This document shows, piece by piece, positions 50,501 through 60,584 of a stretch of 64,000 bases of DNA. Source of the DNA: Axinella damicornis (taxonomy: Eukaryota; Porifera; Demospongiae; Axinellida; Axinellidae); NCBI GenBank assembly GCA_963931865.1, contig OZ007515.1, forward strand, positions 4,823,321 through 4,887,320, given 5' to 3'. Below the pieces are notes generated by a model. It was given only the letters and a program-made list of their open reading frames with translations, made no database searches and was not told the origin of the DNA. The stretch's first letter is position 1. The number at the start of each line of letters is the position of its first letter. Made by a program: the position numbers and the translations under genes.

Positions 50501-52596
50501 TGTTGCTCTGATACTTGCTTATAAGTAGTATTTGTGTAAAAAAATTTACAAGTATTTTTCCCTCATTCACATGCAGCCATACATTCCTGCCATCATCCAG
50601 ACCCATTAACTGGACACACTACAATTTCTGCTTAAAACATATAAGTAGGCTGAGAGTGCATGATGACCATTGCGTTCACTGCTGCAATGAAGATGATCAT
50701 GCACTCTTTGAGTTTAACTTCCATACCCTTCCAAGTTTCGTTGCTCTGCGCAGTGAGCTGACAGTGAGGAAGAGAGAGATACAACATAAGCACATCATGA
50801 TCGCATCCAGCAAGGTAAGAAAGCCAGCCATCAGCGAGACGTTGGCTGAATGAGAGCATAGTGTATGTGTGAATGTGTGAGGGGGAGGGGCAGGGAGGGA
50901 GGGGAGTGGGAGGGGGAGGAGGAGAGGAGGAAGGGGGGATGGAGGATATGGGGAGGGGAGAGAGGGAGGAGGGAGTGGGAGAGGGAGGAGGGGAAGGGGA
51001 AGAGGTGGAGGAGAGGAGAGGGGGAGGGGGGAATCAGATAAGTGGAAGCAGAGGGAGTGGGGGAAGGGAAATGGGAGAGGAGGAGACCATTATACCAGCC
51101 AGCCAAGCTTCATTCACTTATGTCAATTGAGACGGTTTATCAATGCCTTGCCGTACTGGTGGGGGTGTTGATCACTCCATGGCAGGTCTGTTTCTCAGTC
51201 GTTTGACTCAGGGCATAGTTCACCTTGCCACTGTCCCCTTCTTTTCTGAACACAATCTGCAAGTACACCAAGTTGCACATACATAATACTATTTCTGTTG
51301 GTGATGATGGTCTTTTGTGTGCATCTGGGGCCGCAGCACTGCTCAGAATGAATTGTATACTGGACACGATACCATACATGCATTGTATTGGAATCCTTTA
51401 TTCCTTGGAATGGAATTGGAATTCTTGTATGGTAATGACATCAGCACTGGAACAGGCCATGCACACTGTACCTGAATGTTAAATAGGAAGCACTCGGCCA
51501 GAGCTGGGTCAACAATGCGGATGTTCTTGACAGAAATGGAGATCTCAAGATCAACGAACCTGGTGCCCATGTCGTGTATGCATTTATGAATAATTCAATT
51601 GGTGTGCAGTAAGCATTCCATGCAAAGTACCTGCACTCAAGCAATACCGTCAAAACTTATCGTTATGAGACATGGCATGCTACGTATAACGCACCATCTA
51701 TGTATAAGAATCACGCACAAACCCCACACTACACCCCACCCACTGCCACACCCCCCAGACACCATGCATCCACCCAAACAAGAGCGCACGATGACATCAT
51801 TGTTTTTTCCTCCGCCGTGAAAACAGTGATGTCATCATGCGCCCTTGACCCAAACCAGCCCCCCCGCCGCAACCACCAGCCCCGCAACCACCCACATCCC
51901 ACACATACACATCTCCACCACTGCAATACCACCCACCACACAAGCCCCGCAACCACCAACCCACACCCACCAACCCACACCAGCTGCACACCCACCCACC
52001 ACCCACACCTACACACAAAAACTAGAGGCAGCACTCACCTGTGAAAGAAGGGATCATTGGCATGTTCTAGGAGCTGAGTCGAGGCATTCTTCTCACTCAG
52101 GGAGCCAATAGAGAATGGCACTGAAATGTGTGCAGGGAAATGACGGACACCACATTCAACTACATGTATCAAATGGCAGTTCCCATCTCCCAATCACTAA
52201 CTAGTACAAGTAGCTTCACTCGCTTCACTGGCTCAGCTACTTCCCCCTCGTTCGCCTACCGTGAGTAATCCGGCGCCAGACAGCTCTCTGTGCAGAGCTG
52301 CTGCTCCCCGCTTGCGTCCACTTGCCCCCCGATTGCGTCCGCTTGCATGCCCCCCGATTGCGTCCGCTTCAGCTGCTGATCCCGCTTCGGCTGCTGCTCC
52401 CCAATTGCATCCACTTCGACTGCTGCTCCCAGATTGCATGCATCCGCTTGCAGCCCCAGCTGGATTCCAGCCCAATGTTCTCCACGGAGTTCGAGGTTCA
52501 TAAATTGAAGTACGAAGTATGAAGGTCGCGCATCACTATAGTCTAATCCTGCCCCACGAACATCCCACTTCCGTCATGCACAGACAGACACACACA

Positions 52597-52643
<47 letters not shown>

Positions 52644-52676
52644 TAAAATCTTAATGTATTGATTGCATCCTGCTCA

Positions 52677-52711
<35 letters not shown>

Positions 52712-52929
52712 ATCTACTTGACTGGTTCAGGAATCTCCCCCACCATTGACTAGATGCCACATATATGAGCACACCTTCAACGATGGATCCATTCAAGACG
52801 TATGAAAATGTTGTGGCGTTCAGAGTAGCCTCACTGAGCTGTCTCAGGTGCAGCCGAAGGGGAACAATGGATTCATTCTCATCCCTGAAGAAGTCATATC
52901 CACCGAGGGTGATGTCCGGTAATTTATGG

Positions 52930-52995
<66 letters not shown>

Positions 52996-53055
52996 GTGTG
53001 TGTGTGTGGTGTGTGTGTGTGTATGTGTGTGTGTGTGTGTGTGTGCGTGTGTGTG

Positions 53056-53105
<50 letters not shown>

Positions 53106-56100
53106 TGCAGGGGAAGGGGAAGGAGGGGATGCAGGAGGCAGCTACACACACATATAAAACTGAAGACCCAAAATGCATGTACATCACCTACCCTTGTAGC
53201 TATGTGATCAATCTCCTCCAGCACATCTGGAATGGTGTACACAGTATATGTGGTACGGGAGTCCTCAGGGTCAAAGTTCTTCAGGAACAGGTTCTCAAAC
53301 ACTTTCCTGCTCTCAAAGAAGAACTTCGATCGCTGGTGGCCAATTGTCAGCGTGAAGAGAGTCACCTACATGTAGCAGCCAGGAGGAAGAGGAATAATGG
53401 CAGGTGGAGATCAGGTGGTAGACAGAGAGTGGAAAGGAAGGAGATGGTGGGCAGGAGAGATGGTAGAAGAGATGTGATGATTTGTACAATATCAGCGAAC
53501 AAAGAAACACACCAGTCTAGTTGCACGGTTAGACCAAAACATCCCCCCTCCCTGGACAAATATCCCCCTCCAAAGAACACAAAGGTAAACCCCTTCTTGG
53601 GGATATGGATATGGTGCCCCTGCACCTGGAGGAGAAAGAAAATTCAATAGGGTCAGAACCTGGGGCCACGTTTCGTGTTCTGCACTGGAAACCAGTTATG
53701 GCTGTAAGCAGTGTTGATGCTAGCATTGGGAATCTCTGGCATTTGAGTGTGTGATGTAGGCAATGGATCCAAGTGAGTATGAATTTTAGAGCATGCATGT
53801 GGGTACTAAATGGCTTCTCATGTGAGAAATTGCAATGAATTCCAAGTGAGCATGATTTAAGATCATGCATGTGGGTGGTTACTCATGTGGTGTAAGTTAC
53901 CAACCCCTCCTCACATTTTAGCGTTTAAACTAAAAAAATTAACACGTATTAGTCTGAAGCCAGTAGCGTAGCCAGGAAGGTTTTCTACCGAGGCAGTATA
54001 GTATGATGCTGGAGGTGCTTTGCACCTTGACAGGGGCTGCAAAATAGCTGAGTTACTGTGTGAAGTGTGGACAAATTTCTCAGCATCATTTTCAGTCGTC
54101 ACGAAGGGCTCTCATGACAACTTTGTGCTTTCCTTCTGCCCTGCTACTACTTTCGTCTTCCTAGCCTCGTTCCCAGGCCACGTGGGAGTGGCCTGGGAAC
54201 GAGGCTATCCTCTTCCATACCTAAGGCACTGAAACAGCGACAGTAGCTGTCTTGTCTTCTTAATAGTTGGCCGAGTCACAGACATTCCAGCTGCTCTGCT
54301 ATCATACACTAAGTACAACTATGTGCTCATCAGTGAAATTAGCAGACTAATGCAGACACACCCACAATAGCAAATTTGTACCCAAGGCGGCTGGCTACCT
54401 TGGTTGCCTATACGCTGGCCATGCCTCCGCAAACAACACCATATTTGGTCGTTTGAGTATACAGCTAATGATCAAGTACATGTGCATAAAGGTGTTGGCC
54501 TCCAAATGACATTTAATTATCCCTTGTTTGTTTCAATCTCAGGACCACTATGATACCAACTTTCTCATTTGGGAGCTTGCCAAACCAACGTCTGGGAGGT
54601 TTTGAAAGCAAAAGGAAGGACGTTGTTGGGGATGTTGGCAGACAAATCCTACCACCACCATTTATGGGAAAGTGCCTGTTCTAAATTTACAAACAGCAGT
54701 GTTTTATCTTCATCCCCAAAAGTGATGGAATCCCAAACTAGTTTGGAAGAAATGACGATGATGCGTATTTTTTGCCTTGTACAGGACCACTTAGCCTCAT
54801 TCCCAGTCCCCATCTCAGGCCTGGGAACGAGGCTAAGGACCACTGTAGTAACCCAGGCATTCATTGGTGCACACAGTGGATTGCAACAACCACTTACTAG
54901 TAAAGCTAAAGGCCTTGAACCTCATCTATAGCTTAACTGTGTTGATTTGCTGCATAAGTGCGCGGGCACTTTGTGCCTAGTTGATCATTCACCAACCCAC
55001 ACATCGCTTTTCAAAACAAAACTACCACCAGAGTTGCTTAATGCACTACTCGTAGAGTCGTAGTCCTACATAATTATGTCAGTGATCTTTTCCTAGTGAT
55101 GACTAGCTACCCTGATACCGAATCCGGTTTGGTACTGAGATTGCTCATAAGCTATAGTTTGGTACAGAGACTGCTGATAAGTTAGCCCAGTACCGAGACT
55201 GCTCATAAACTAGTCTGGTATTGAGACTACTCATACGTCCGTGTGGTACCGAGACTGCTCATAAGCCAGTGTGGTACCGAGACTGCTCATAAGCCAGTGT
55301 GGTACCGAGACTACTCACAAGCCAGTGTGGTACCGAGACTGCTCATAAGCCAGTGTGGTACCGAGACTGCTCATAAGCCAGTGTGGTACCGAGACTACTC
55401 ACAAGCCAGTGTGGTACCGAGACTACTCATAAGCCAGCGTGGTACCGAGACTGCTCATAAACTAGTCTGGTATTGAGACTACTCATACGTCCGTGTGGTA
55501 CCGAGACTGCTCATAAACTATAGTCTGGTACTCACAAGATGTTCTGTTTACGGAGAGTACTCTTAGGTTAACATGATGACAGTGAGTGTACACAGCATCA
55601 GAATTAGAACAATGAGGAGGAAGCTGATGAAGCTGCCATGTGACAGTCACTGCAGATGTTAATTGTCGATGGTGACAATATATACCAGCATGAGGTGCTG
55701 AGCTGTGTTGTATACTTCATAAGACAAGTCAGGTCAATATGTATCCCGTGCACATTTGCCTCATTCCCAGGCCATGTGGCCTGGGAACGAGGCTATGTGC
55801 ACATATGCACAATTGCAAATGGTTATGGATGTCCATTTGTCTGCCACAAAAATTATTTAAGAGGAAACGTAGGCAGTTTAAGACTATTGTGGCATAGACA
55901 GCAAACAACAGAGCTCATAAGCTGGCTGCCAGTGCACGGTGGCTGCCAGTGCACGGTGGCTGCCAGTGTACGGTGGCTGCCAGTGCACGGTGGCTACCAG
56001 TGTACGGTGGCTACCAGTGTATGGTGGCTACCAGTGCACGGTGGCTGCCAGTGTACGGTGGCTGCCAGTGCACGGTGGCTACCAGTGTACGGTGGCTACC

Positions 56101-57184
56101 AGTGTATGGTGGCTACCAGTGTACGGTGGCTACCAGTGTACGGTGGCTGCCAGTGTACGGTGGCTACCAGTGCACGGTGGCTGCCAGTGCACGGTGGCTA
56201 CCAGTGCACGGTGGCTACCAGTGTACGGTGGCTGCCAGTGCACGGTGGCTGCCAGTGCACGGTGGCTGCCAGTGCACGGTGGCTGCCAGTGTACGGTGGC
56301 TGCCAGTGCACGGTGGCTGCCAGTGCACGGTGGCTGCCAGTGCACGGTAGCTGCCAGTGCACGGTGGCTGCCAGTGCACGGTGGCTGCCAGTGTACGGTG
56401 GCTGCCAGTGCACGGTGGCTGCCAGTGCACGGTGGCTGCCAGTGCACGGTGGCTACCAGTGTATGGTGGCTGCCAGTGTATGGTGGCTACCAGTGTACGG
56501 TGGCTGCCAGTGCACGGTGGCTACCAGTGTATGGTGGCTGCCAGTGTACGGTGGCTACCAGTGTACGGTGGCTGCCAGTGTACGGTGGCTGCCAGTGCAC
56601 GGTGGCTACCAGTGTACGGTGGCTACCAGTGTATGGTGGCTGCCAGTGTATGGTGGCTGCCAGTGTACGGTGGCTGCCAGTGTACGGTGGCTGCCAGTGT
56701 ACGGTGGCTGCCAGTGCACGGTGGCTGCCAGTGCACGGTGGCTGCCAGTGCACGGTGGCTGCCAGTGCACGGTGGCTGCCAGTGCACGGTGGCTGCCAGT
56801 GTACGGTGGCTGCCAGTGCACGGTGGCTGCCAGTGCACGGTGGCTACCAGTGCATTGCAGCTGCCAGTGCACGGTGGCTGGCACCACATGGCGGCTAGCG
56901 TATGACGGCTGCCAGTGTGAATCTCACATTTAGGAACAGGCTCACAGATCCTACTTAGTGCATAGGCAGCCTGGCTTCACCAAGTGTGCGTGACCGTAAT
57001 GGCAGCAAGAGAATATGGATTTTGGGTGTGTGTGTGTGTGTTGGTGAAGAGCTAACATTGCTTTTGTGACATGAAAAACTACAGACCCACCTGGACCCAT
57101 TTAACTGATACGTGAGACATGGCCAGTTGAACTTGGGATCCTAGCAAATGCCAGGTACCCATCACAGCTGGGTGGGCTGGTGTG

Positions 57185-57228
<44 letters not shown>

Positions 57229-57281
57229 CACACACACACACACACGACACACACACACACACACAACACACACACACACAC

Positions 57282-57373
<92 letters not shown>

Positions 57374-58988
57374 CACACACACACCTGGACTATGAGACAG
57401 AATGTTTTCAGAAGCTGCAAAAGCAATTTGATGGGCACCACCCTCTCCACTCTCCACCTCTTGATGGGGTTCCCAATGTGGAAGTACAGGTTGGCCTTCA
57501 GCTCCAACTCATTCTTCGCCAGCTGATCAAAATCAAGCTGGGACTGAAGCTTCTTCAGTTTGGACAGTGGGGGAGGGACCTGTCGGGGTGGACGATTTGG
57601 CCTGGTGGGAGAGCACGAGAGAGGAAAAGATGTTAAGAAAATGTTTCAGCCACATCCTGGTGTTTGGGGGGTGTTTGGGCCTTGCAGTCCTATGGATCTG
57701 ACGGCCACATTCCAGATGCCAGGATGCAGGTGACCGAAAAGACTGCCCACTAGTACACCTCCCTACTCGAAGAGTACTGCATGTTACAAGAATGTTACAT
57801 GCAAATATCGTGCTGCTACAGTATCAGGTCAATAGCCAGGGGGTTCAACGGAAAAGCCGCCAGATTCTGGCACCTACTGTAGCTATAATAAAAAGTGGGA
57901 CTCAATTTTATTACGTACCCCCTAGAGCAACCACCCTAGACTACTGGCTGGCTACAGGCCTGAGTATGCTGAAGATGGCCGCCTGAAGAAGTTGGAATAC
58001 CCAAAGGAAGAGAAACATTAAATGTCACATCTGTACCCCTAGCCTCGTTCCCAGGCCCACGAGCCTGGGAACGAGGCTACTGTACGCTCAGTCCAACCCT
58101 TTCAGCATGACTACATACATCAGTTTATCACCAGAAGGTGACTTTGGGGATTGACATACCTGGGTTCCCCCTCCCCAACCTCCCCTAGCAACAAGCCACC
58201 TTCCATCATTGAATGACCATCATCAGTACGGTCATTGAGCACCTCTGCAGCATCCACATGGCAAGCATCCGCTAGGGCAATGGGTACAAGCGCACATACA
58301 TCAACACCAGTGCCAATCGATTACAATGAGCTGGGTGATACCCACTAAAGTTTGTTCATGCTACATATCACAATATACCTGCAACAAGCACATGTTCATA
58401 TTGGCTATTCATGCTAGGCAACATAAATCTCGATATAAGTACTACACCCAGCACTAGTTACAAGCTGGAACGACCAAATTTCATCAGTTGCTCACCACAC
58501 CAAACAAGGTCTTTTTCATACATGTATCTATGGTAGCTGCTATGATCGATATATGCTGGTAGAAAAAAAACGTGGTACTGCATACCTGTAGTAGAGTCGT
58601 GCAGATCACCATCGCTGACATCATTTGTGCTGTCCCCACTTTTGCTGTCGCTGCCACCCACGTGGACATCGCCGGGGCTGTCCGCTTGCCGATCACTGGG
58701 GCTGTCAGTTTGCCGGTCACTAACAGGTTGAATGTCTGTGAAACACACTTGCTTGGAGTCCCTTCGGTCTCCAGGAAAATCCCCATGATTACTAACAATA
58801 GACGAGCTGCTTTGCCGGTAGAAGAGACTGTCAGAAGACGGGTTCCGTAAAATTCCACGCTTGGTGTGAGGTGGTGTGGATGGGGGAAGGGAGGCGATGA
58901 TGTCCTGTTCTTCCAGCAGGGAGGGTCGGTGAGGGGAAGGAGGGGTGGGGGACTCTAAGAGCTGGTAGCCACTCTCGACACGTGCCAT
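47536..58988 (-). CDS. Mucolipin-type TRP channel (TRPML)
   Basis: Exons, in gene order: 58586-58988, 57385-57601 (or to 57579), 53192-53365, 52775-52931, 52039-52120, 51472-51559, 51157-51256, 50727-50845, 49606-49755, 49253-49354, 48998-49120, 48519-48728, 48055-48089, 47536-47608. From exon 2 on, every phase agrees. The product, about 680 residues, follows mucolipin order: cytosolic start, first membrane segment (KLLLQLLKTFCLIVQ), long luminal loop with NXS/T sites, S2 (LTLLDAIMMCLCCISLFL), S3-S5, FSLCGWIVLGPYHIK, pore LLNGDD, S6 (YAVLNLFTSLVISAYE) and a short basic tail. The family conducts Ca2+/Na+/Fe2+ from endolysosomes. Exon 1 (134 residues, Pro/Ser-rich) ends in phase 1 and does not join exon 2 directly, so a small exon is missing or exon 1 is misassigned. 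Confidence 0.87.
48900..48985. repeat. (GACA/GATG)n tract
   Basis: ACAGACAGATGGATGGACAC-type imperfect repeat directly beyond the donor of the mucolipin exon at 48998-49120. Confidence 0.85.
49765..50398. repeat. 28-bp minisatellite
   Basis: More than 20 copies of GAGTGGTAGGGAGGAGGAAG followed by AGAGAGGG, differing mainly at GGGGAGTGG/GGTGAGTGG. It starts about 10 bases beyond the acceptor of the mucolipin exon ending at 49755; on the coding strand it is a very long polypyrimidine tract. Confidence 0.95.
50868..51085. repeat. Purine-rich (GGGAGG) tract
   Basis: Almost purely G/A sequence on the plus strand between two mucolipin exons, giving open frames on both strands. It is the pyrimidine-rich part of the intron on the coding strand. 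Confidence 0.85.
52204..52663 (-). mobile_element. Composite minisatellite element, copy 4 (reverse)
   Basis: In reverse: the tail complement TACAAGTAGCTTCACTCGCT at the left, a short array (GCTGCTCCCCAATTGCATCC), CCCACTTCCGTCATGCACAG, (CA)n, and TTAAAATCTTAATGTATTGAT, the head complement, at the right. It lies between two mucolipin exons and is followed by a 33-base poly(G). Confidence 0.75.
52678..52710. repeat. Poly(G) run of 33
   Basis: Uninterrupted guanines in the mucolipin intron downstream of the exon at 52775. Length is uncertain in any assembly. Confidence 0.95.
52934..53103. repeat. (GT)n microsatellite at a splice acceptor
   Basis: On the coding (minus) strand the run ends CACACACACAG directly before the mucolipin exon 52775-52931, so the repeat supplies the acceptor AG. 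Long ORFs reading through it are artefacts. Confidence 0.95.
54162..54207. mobile_element. Hairpin element, TAGCCTCG family (46 bp)
   Basis: Near-perfect palindrome with ends TAGCCTCGTTCCCAGGCCAC. Flanks TCGTCTTCC and TCCTCTTCC are a 9-bp repeat with one mismatch. In the large mucolipin intron. Confidence 0.85.
54792..54835. mobile_element. Hairpin element, TAGCCTCG family (44 bp)
   Basis: Ends TAGCCTCATTCCCAG and CCTGGGAACGAGGCTA. Flanked by perfect AGGACCACT at 54783-54791 and 54836-54844. In the large mucolipin intron. Confidence 0.85.
55128..55530. repeat. 28-bp minisatellite containing GGTACCGAGACT
   Basis: About 14 copies of GTGTGGTACCGAGACTGCTC followed by ATAAGCCA, diverged at both edges. 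The core GGTACCGAGACT equals the terminal arm of the TAGTCTCGG hairpin family, so the array may have grown from one element end. In the large mucolipin intron. Confidence 0.9.
55757..55795. mobile_element. Hairpin element, TAGCCTCG family (39 bp)
   Basis: TGCCTCATTCCCAGGCCATG and complement; ends slightly diverged. Flanked by GTGCACAT on both sides (8 bp). In the large mucolipin intron. Confidence 0.8.
55925..56883. repeat. 17-bp minisatellite, about 56 copies
   Basis: Unit GTGGCTGCCAGTGCACG. Variation is almost confined to GCTGCC/GCTACC and GTGCACG/GTGTACG/GTGTATG. Because 17 is not a multiple of 3 and no stop occurs in the unit, all frames stay open, creating ORFs of 180-425 residues on the plus strand and about 70-105 on the minus strand. 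It is an intron repeat of mucolipin. Confidence 0.97.
57189..57384. repeat. (CA)n microsatellite at a splice donor
   Basis: On the coding strand the mucolipin exon 57385-57601 ends GTCCAG and the intron begins GTGTGTGTG, so the donor GT is the first unit of the repeat. Slippage here could shift or duplicate the donor. Confidence 0.95.
58040..58079. mobile_element. Hairpin element, TAGCCTCG family (40 bp)
   Basis: TAGCCTCGTTCCCAGGCCCA and complement around a very short loop. Flanks CTGTACCCC and CTGTACGCT agree at 7 of 9. In mucolipin intron 1. Confidence 0.85.
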
Positions 58989-60517
58989 ATGTGCCCACTG
59001 CAGCTGTACTGTGTGATGTCACTGTACCTCGTGATGTCACCGCACCGTACCGCGTGATGTCACCGTACTGCGTGATGTCACCGTATTGCACTGTCTGCTG
59101 CCGGCTGGCACTGACATCCAGTCATCAACTGTCAACATGAATTTGAACATAGGCACTTAAATTGTAGTTATACCTGTGTATGTGTGCAAGATGTATAGCC
59201 ATGAACTCTTGATACTGCGTGTGTGTACACGGGTGACAGAGCAGGTCTGGCAGGCCCGGTAGCCACTGGACCAATGTTCAAGATGACTTTCAGATTTTGA
59301 TTTTCACTGACGTCATCAAATTTTATACTGTTATACTTTATTTGTTACTGACTAGGTACTTTGTTGGACTTGTACGGTGATACTTTCATGGGCTGAAAAT
59401 CCAGCAGATGCGATCTCAGAACTCAAGAATTTTCCTGATGGGGCATGCACACCAACTCACCAGCATGACATTTTTTCGATGCTTCGAACGGATATATCAG
59501 CTACTTTGCAGCCCCTCTGCGGAGGTGCAATGTGCAGCCTTTGATAATTGCCTCTGGGCTTCCGAAGCCCATATATAGAATAAGATTGTTGGCTAATTGT
59601 TGGCTAAGGCTACTCCATGGTAACAATGGACATAGTGTATACAATACCCATTGGGTGATAAATTCACACTTCTACTTGGGTAAATACATTCCCATGGACA
59701 TGGATATATTGGTACATCAAAGGTACTATCAAATGCATAAATTGGCCATACAGTAGTGTAATTTAATAGACATCTACCAACCACCATACACCCACACCCA
59801 ACTGTCACAAAAAAGAAACGAAGTGGATATTGGACCGGCAGGAAGTAGGGCAATGGGTTAGGGTATATTAGGGCCAGGGACGGTTCTAGATGCGCGTGCG
59901 TTTCCGGTACCTATACCTAAAGTATGTACTTCCTGCCGGACCAATATCCACGCCGAAAAAGAAAAGCGACCTTGCTAGACTTTGTGACAATTGAGTGTCC
60001 ATTTCCTGCACCTGTTGTGAAACACTCAGCATTCATTCGCCTCTGGCTTTGCTGAATAACTGCTTCGTATAATTATCACAACAGGTGGCAAAGCATAACT
60101 AACAACATCCCGCTCACGTTCATTTATCTCAGAACTGTTCTTGGAAGAATAAGAATATCTAGCTAGCTACGAGCTGTACGTATGCTACAATTGGGCCAGA
60201 TGATTCTACATGGATTTCAGCACAAGTATTACTTTCAGTTGGATGGTTATGTGTTTGTATAAGTATTGCCAGATCTGCATGTAGCAATCATTATACGATG
60301 ACAGATTTCTTTTAGCAGAAGCTAGCTGAGTTGCGCAATGCTTGCAGTCTGCGTGCACAATCACAGCAGATCTATGCCATGCAGTCATACCTTCCCAAGC
60401 TTGCTAGAGATCTTCAGTAGCGCTATAGCAGCAGCACTTCAAGCACAGTGCGGCATCAATTTTCTGTCGGAAATTCTACGATTTGTATCACATGACTACG
60501 TAATGCTGACATCATAA
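58989..60517. other. Intergenic region between mucolipin and SPT16 starts
   Basis: Contains GTGATGTCAC repeats (about 59010-59085) just upstream of the mucolipin start, which include CRE-like TGATGTCA cores, and an inverted-repeat element at 59823-59951. No coding exon recognised. Confidence 0.5.
59823..59951. mobile_element. Short inverted-repeat element
   Basis: GTGGATATTGG(A/T)CCGGCAGG and its complement form 24-bp arms with one mismatch around about 80 bases; outside them A-rich sequence partly pairs with T-rich sequence. Not related by sequence to the TAGCCTCG hairpins. Confidence 0.65.
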
Positions 60518-60539
60518 TTGGCGCCAAAGGGCGGGAAAG
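60518..60539 (+). promoter_or_regulatory. E2F-like double site upstream of SPT16
   Basis: TTGGCGCCAA overlaps into GGGCGGGAAAG, which fits the E2F consensus (TTTSSCGC on the complement). It lies about 50-65 bases before the start codon, a sensible position for a replication-linked gene. Binding is inferred. Confidence 0.55.
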
Positions 60540-60584
60540 CAGTTACGTCTTTTTCTGTTTGGATGCTGTTGTCTGTTCTCTGAA

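Noticed and set aside
51700..52044. His/Pro/Thr-rich 114-residue ORF
   Set aside because: C/A-rich low-complexity intron sequence between two mucolipin exons.
52844..53365. 173-residue minus-strand ORF
   Set aside because: Its first 58 residues are a real mucolipin exon, but the rest reads through a (GT)n intron into the next exon out of frame.
55656..56933. 425-residue plus-strand ORF and its overlapping shadows
   Set aside because: It is the translation of a 17-bp minisatellite with no stops; it lies in a mucolipin intron and has no protein-like composition.
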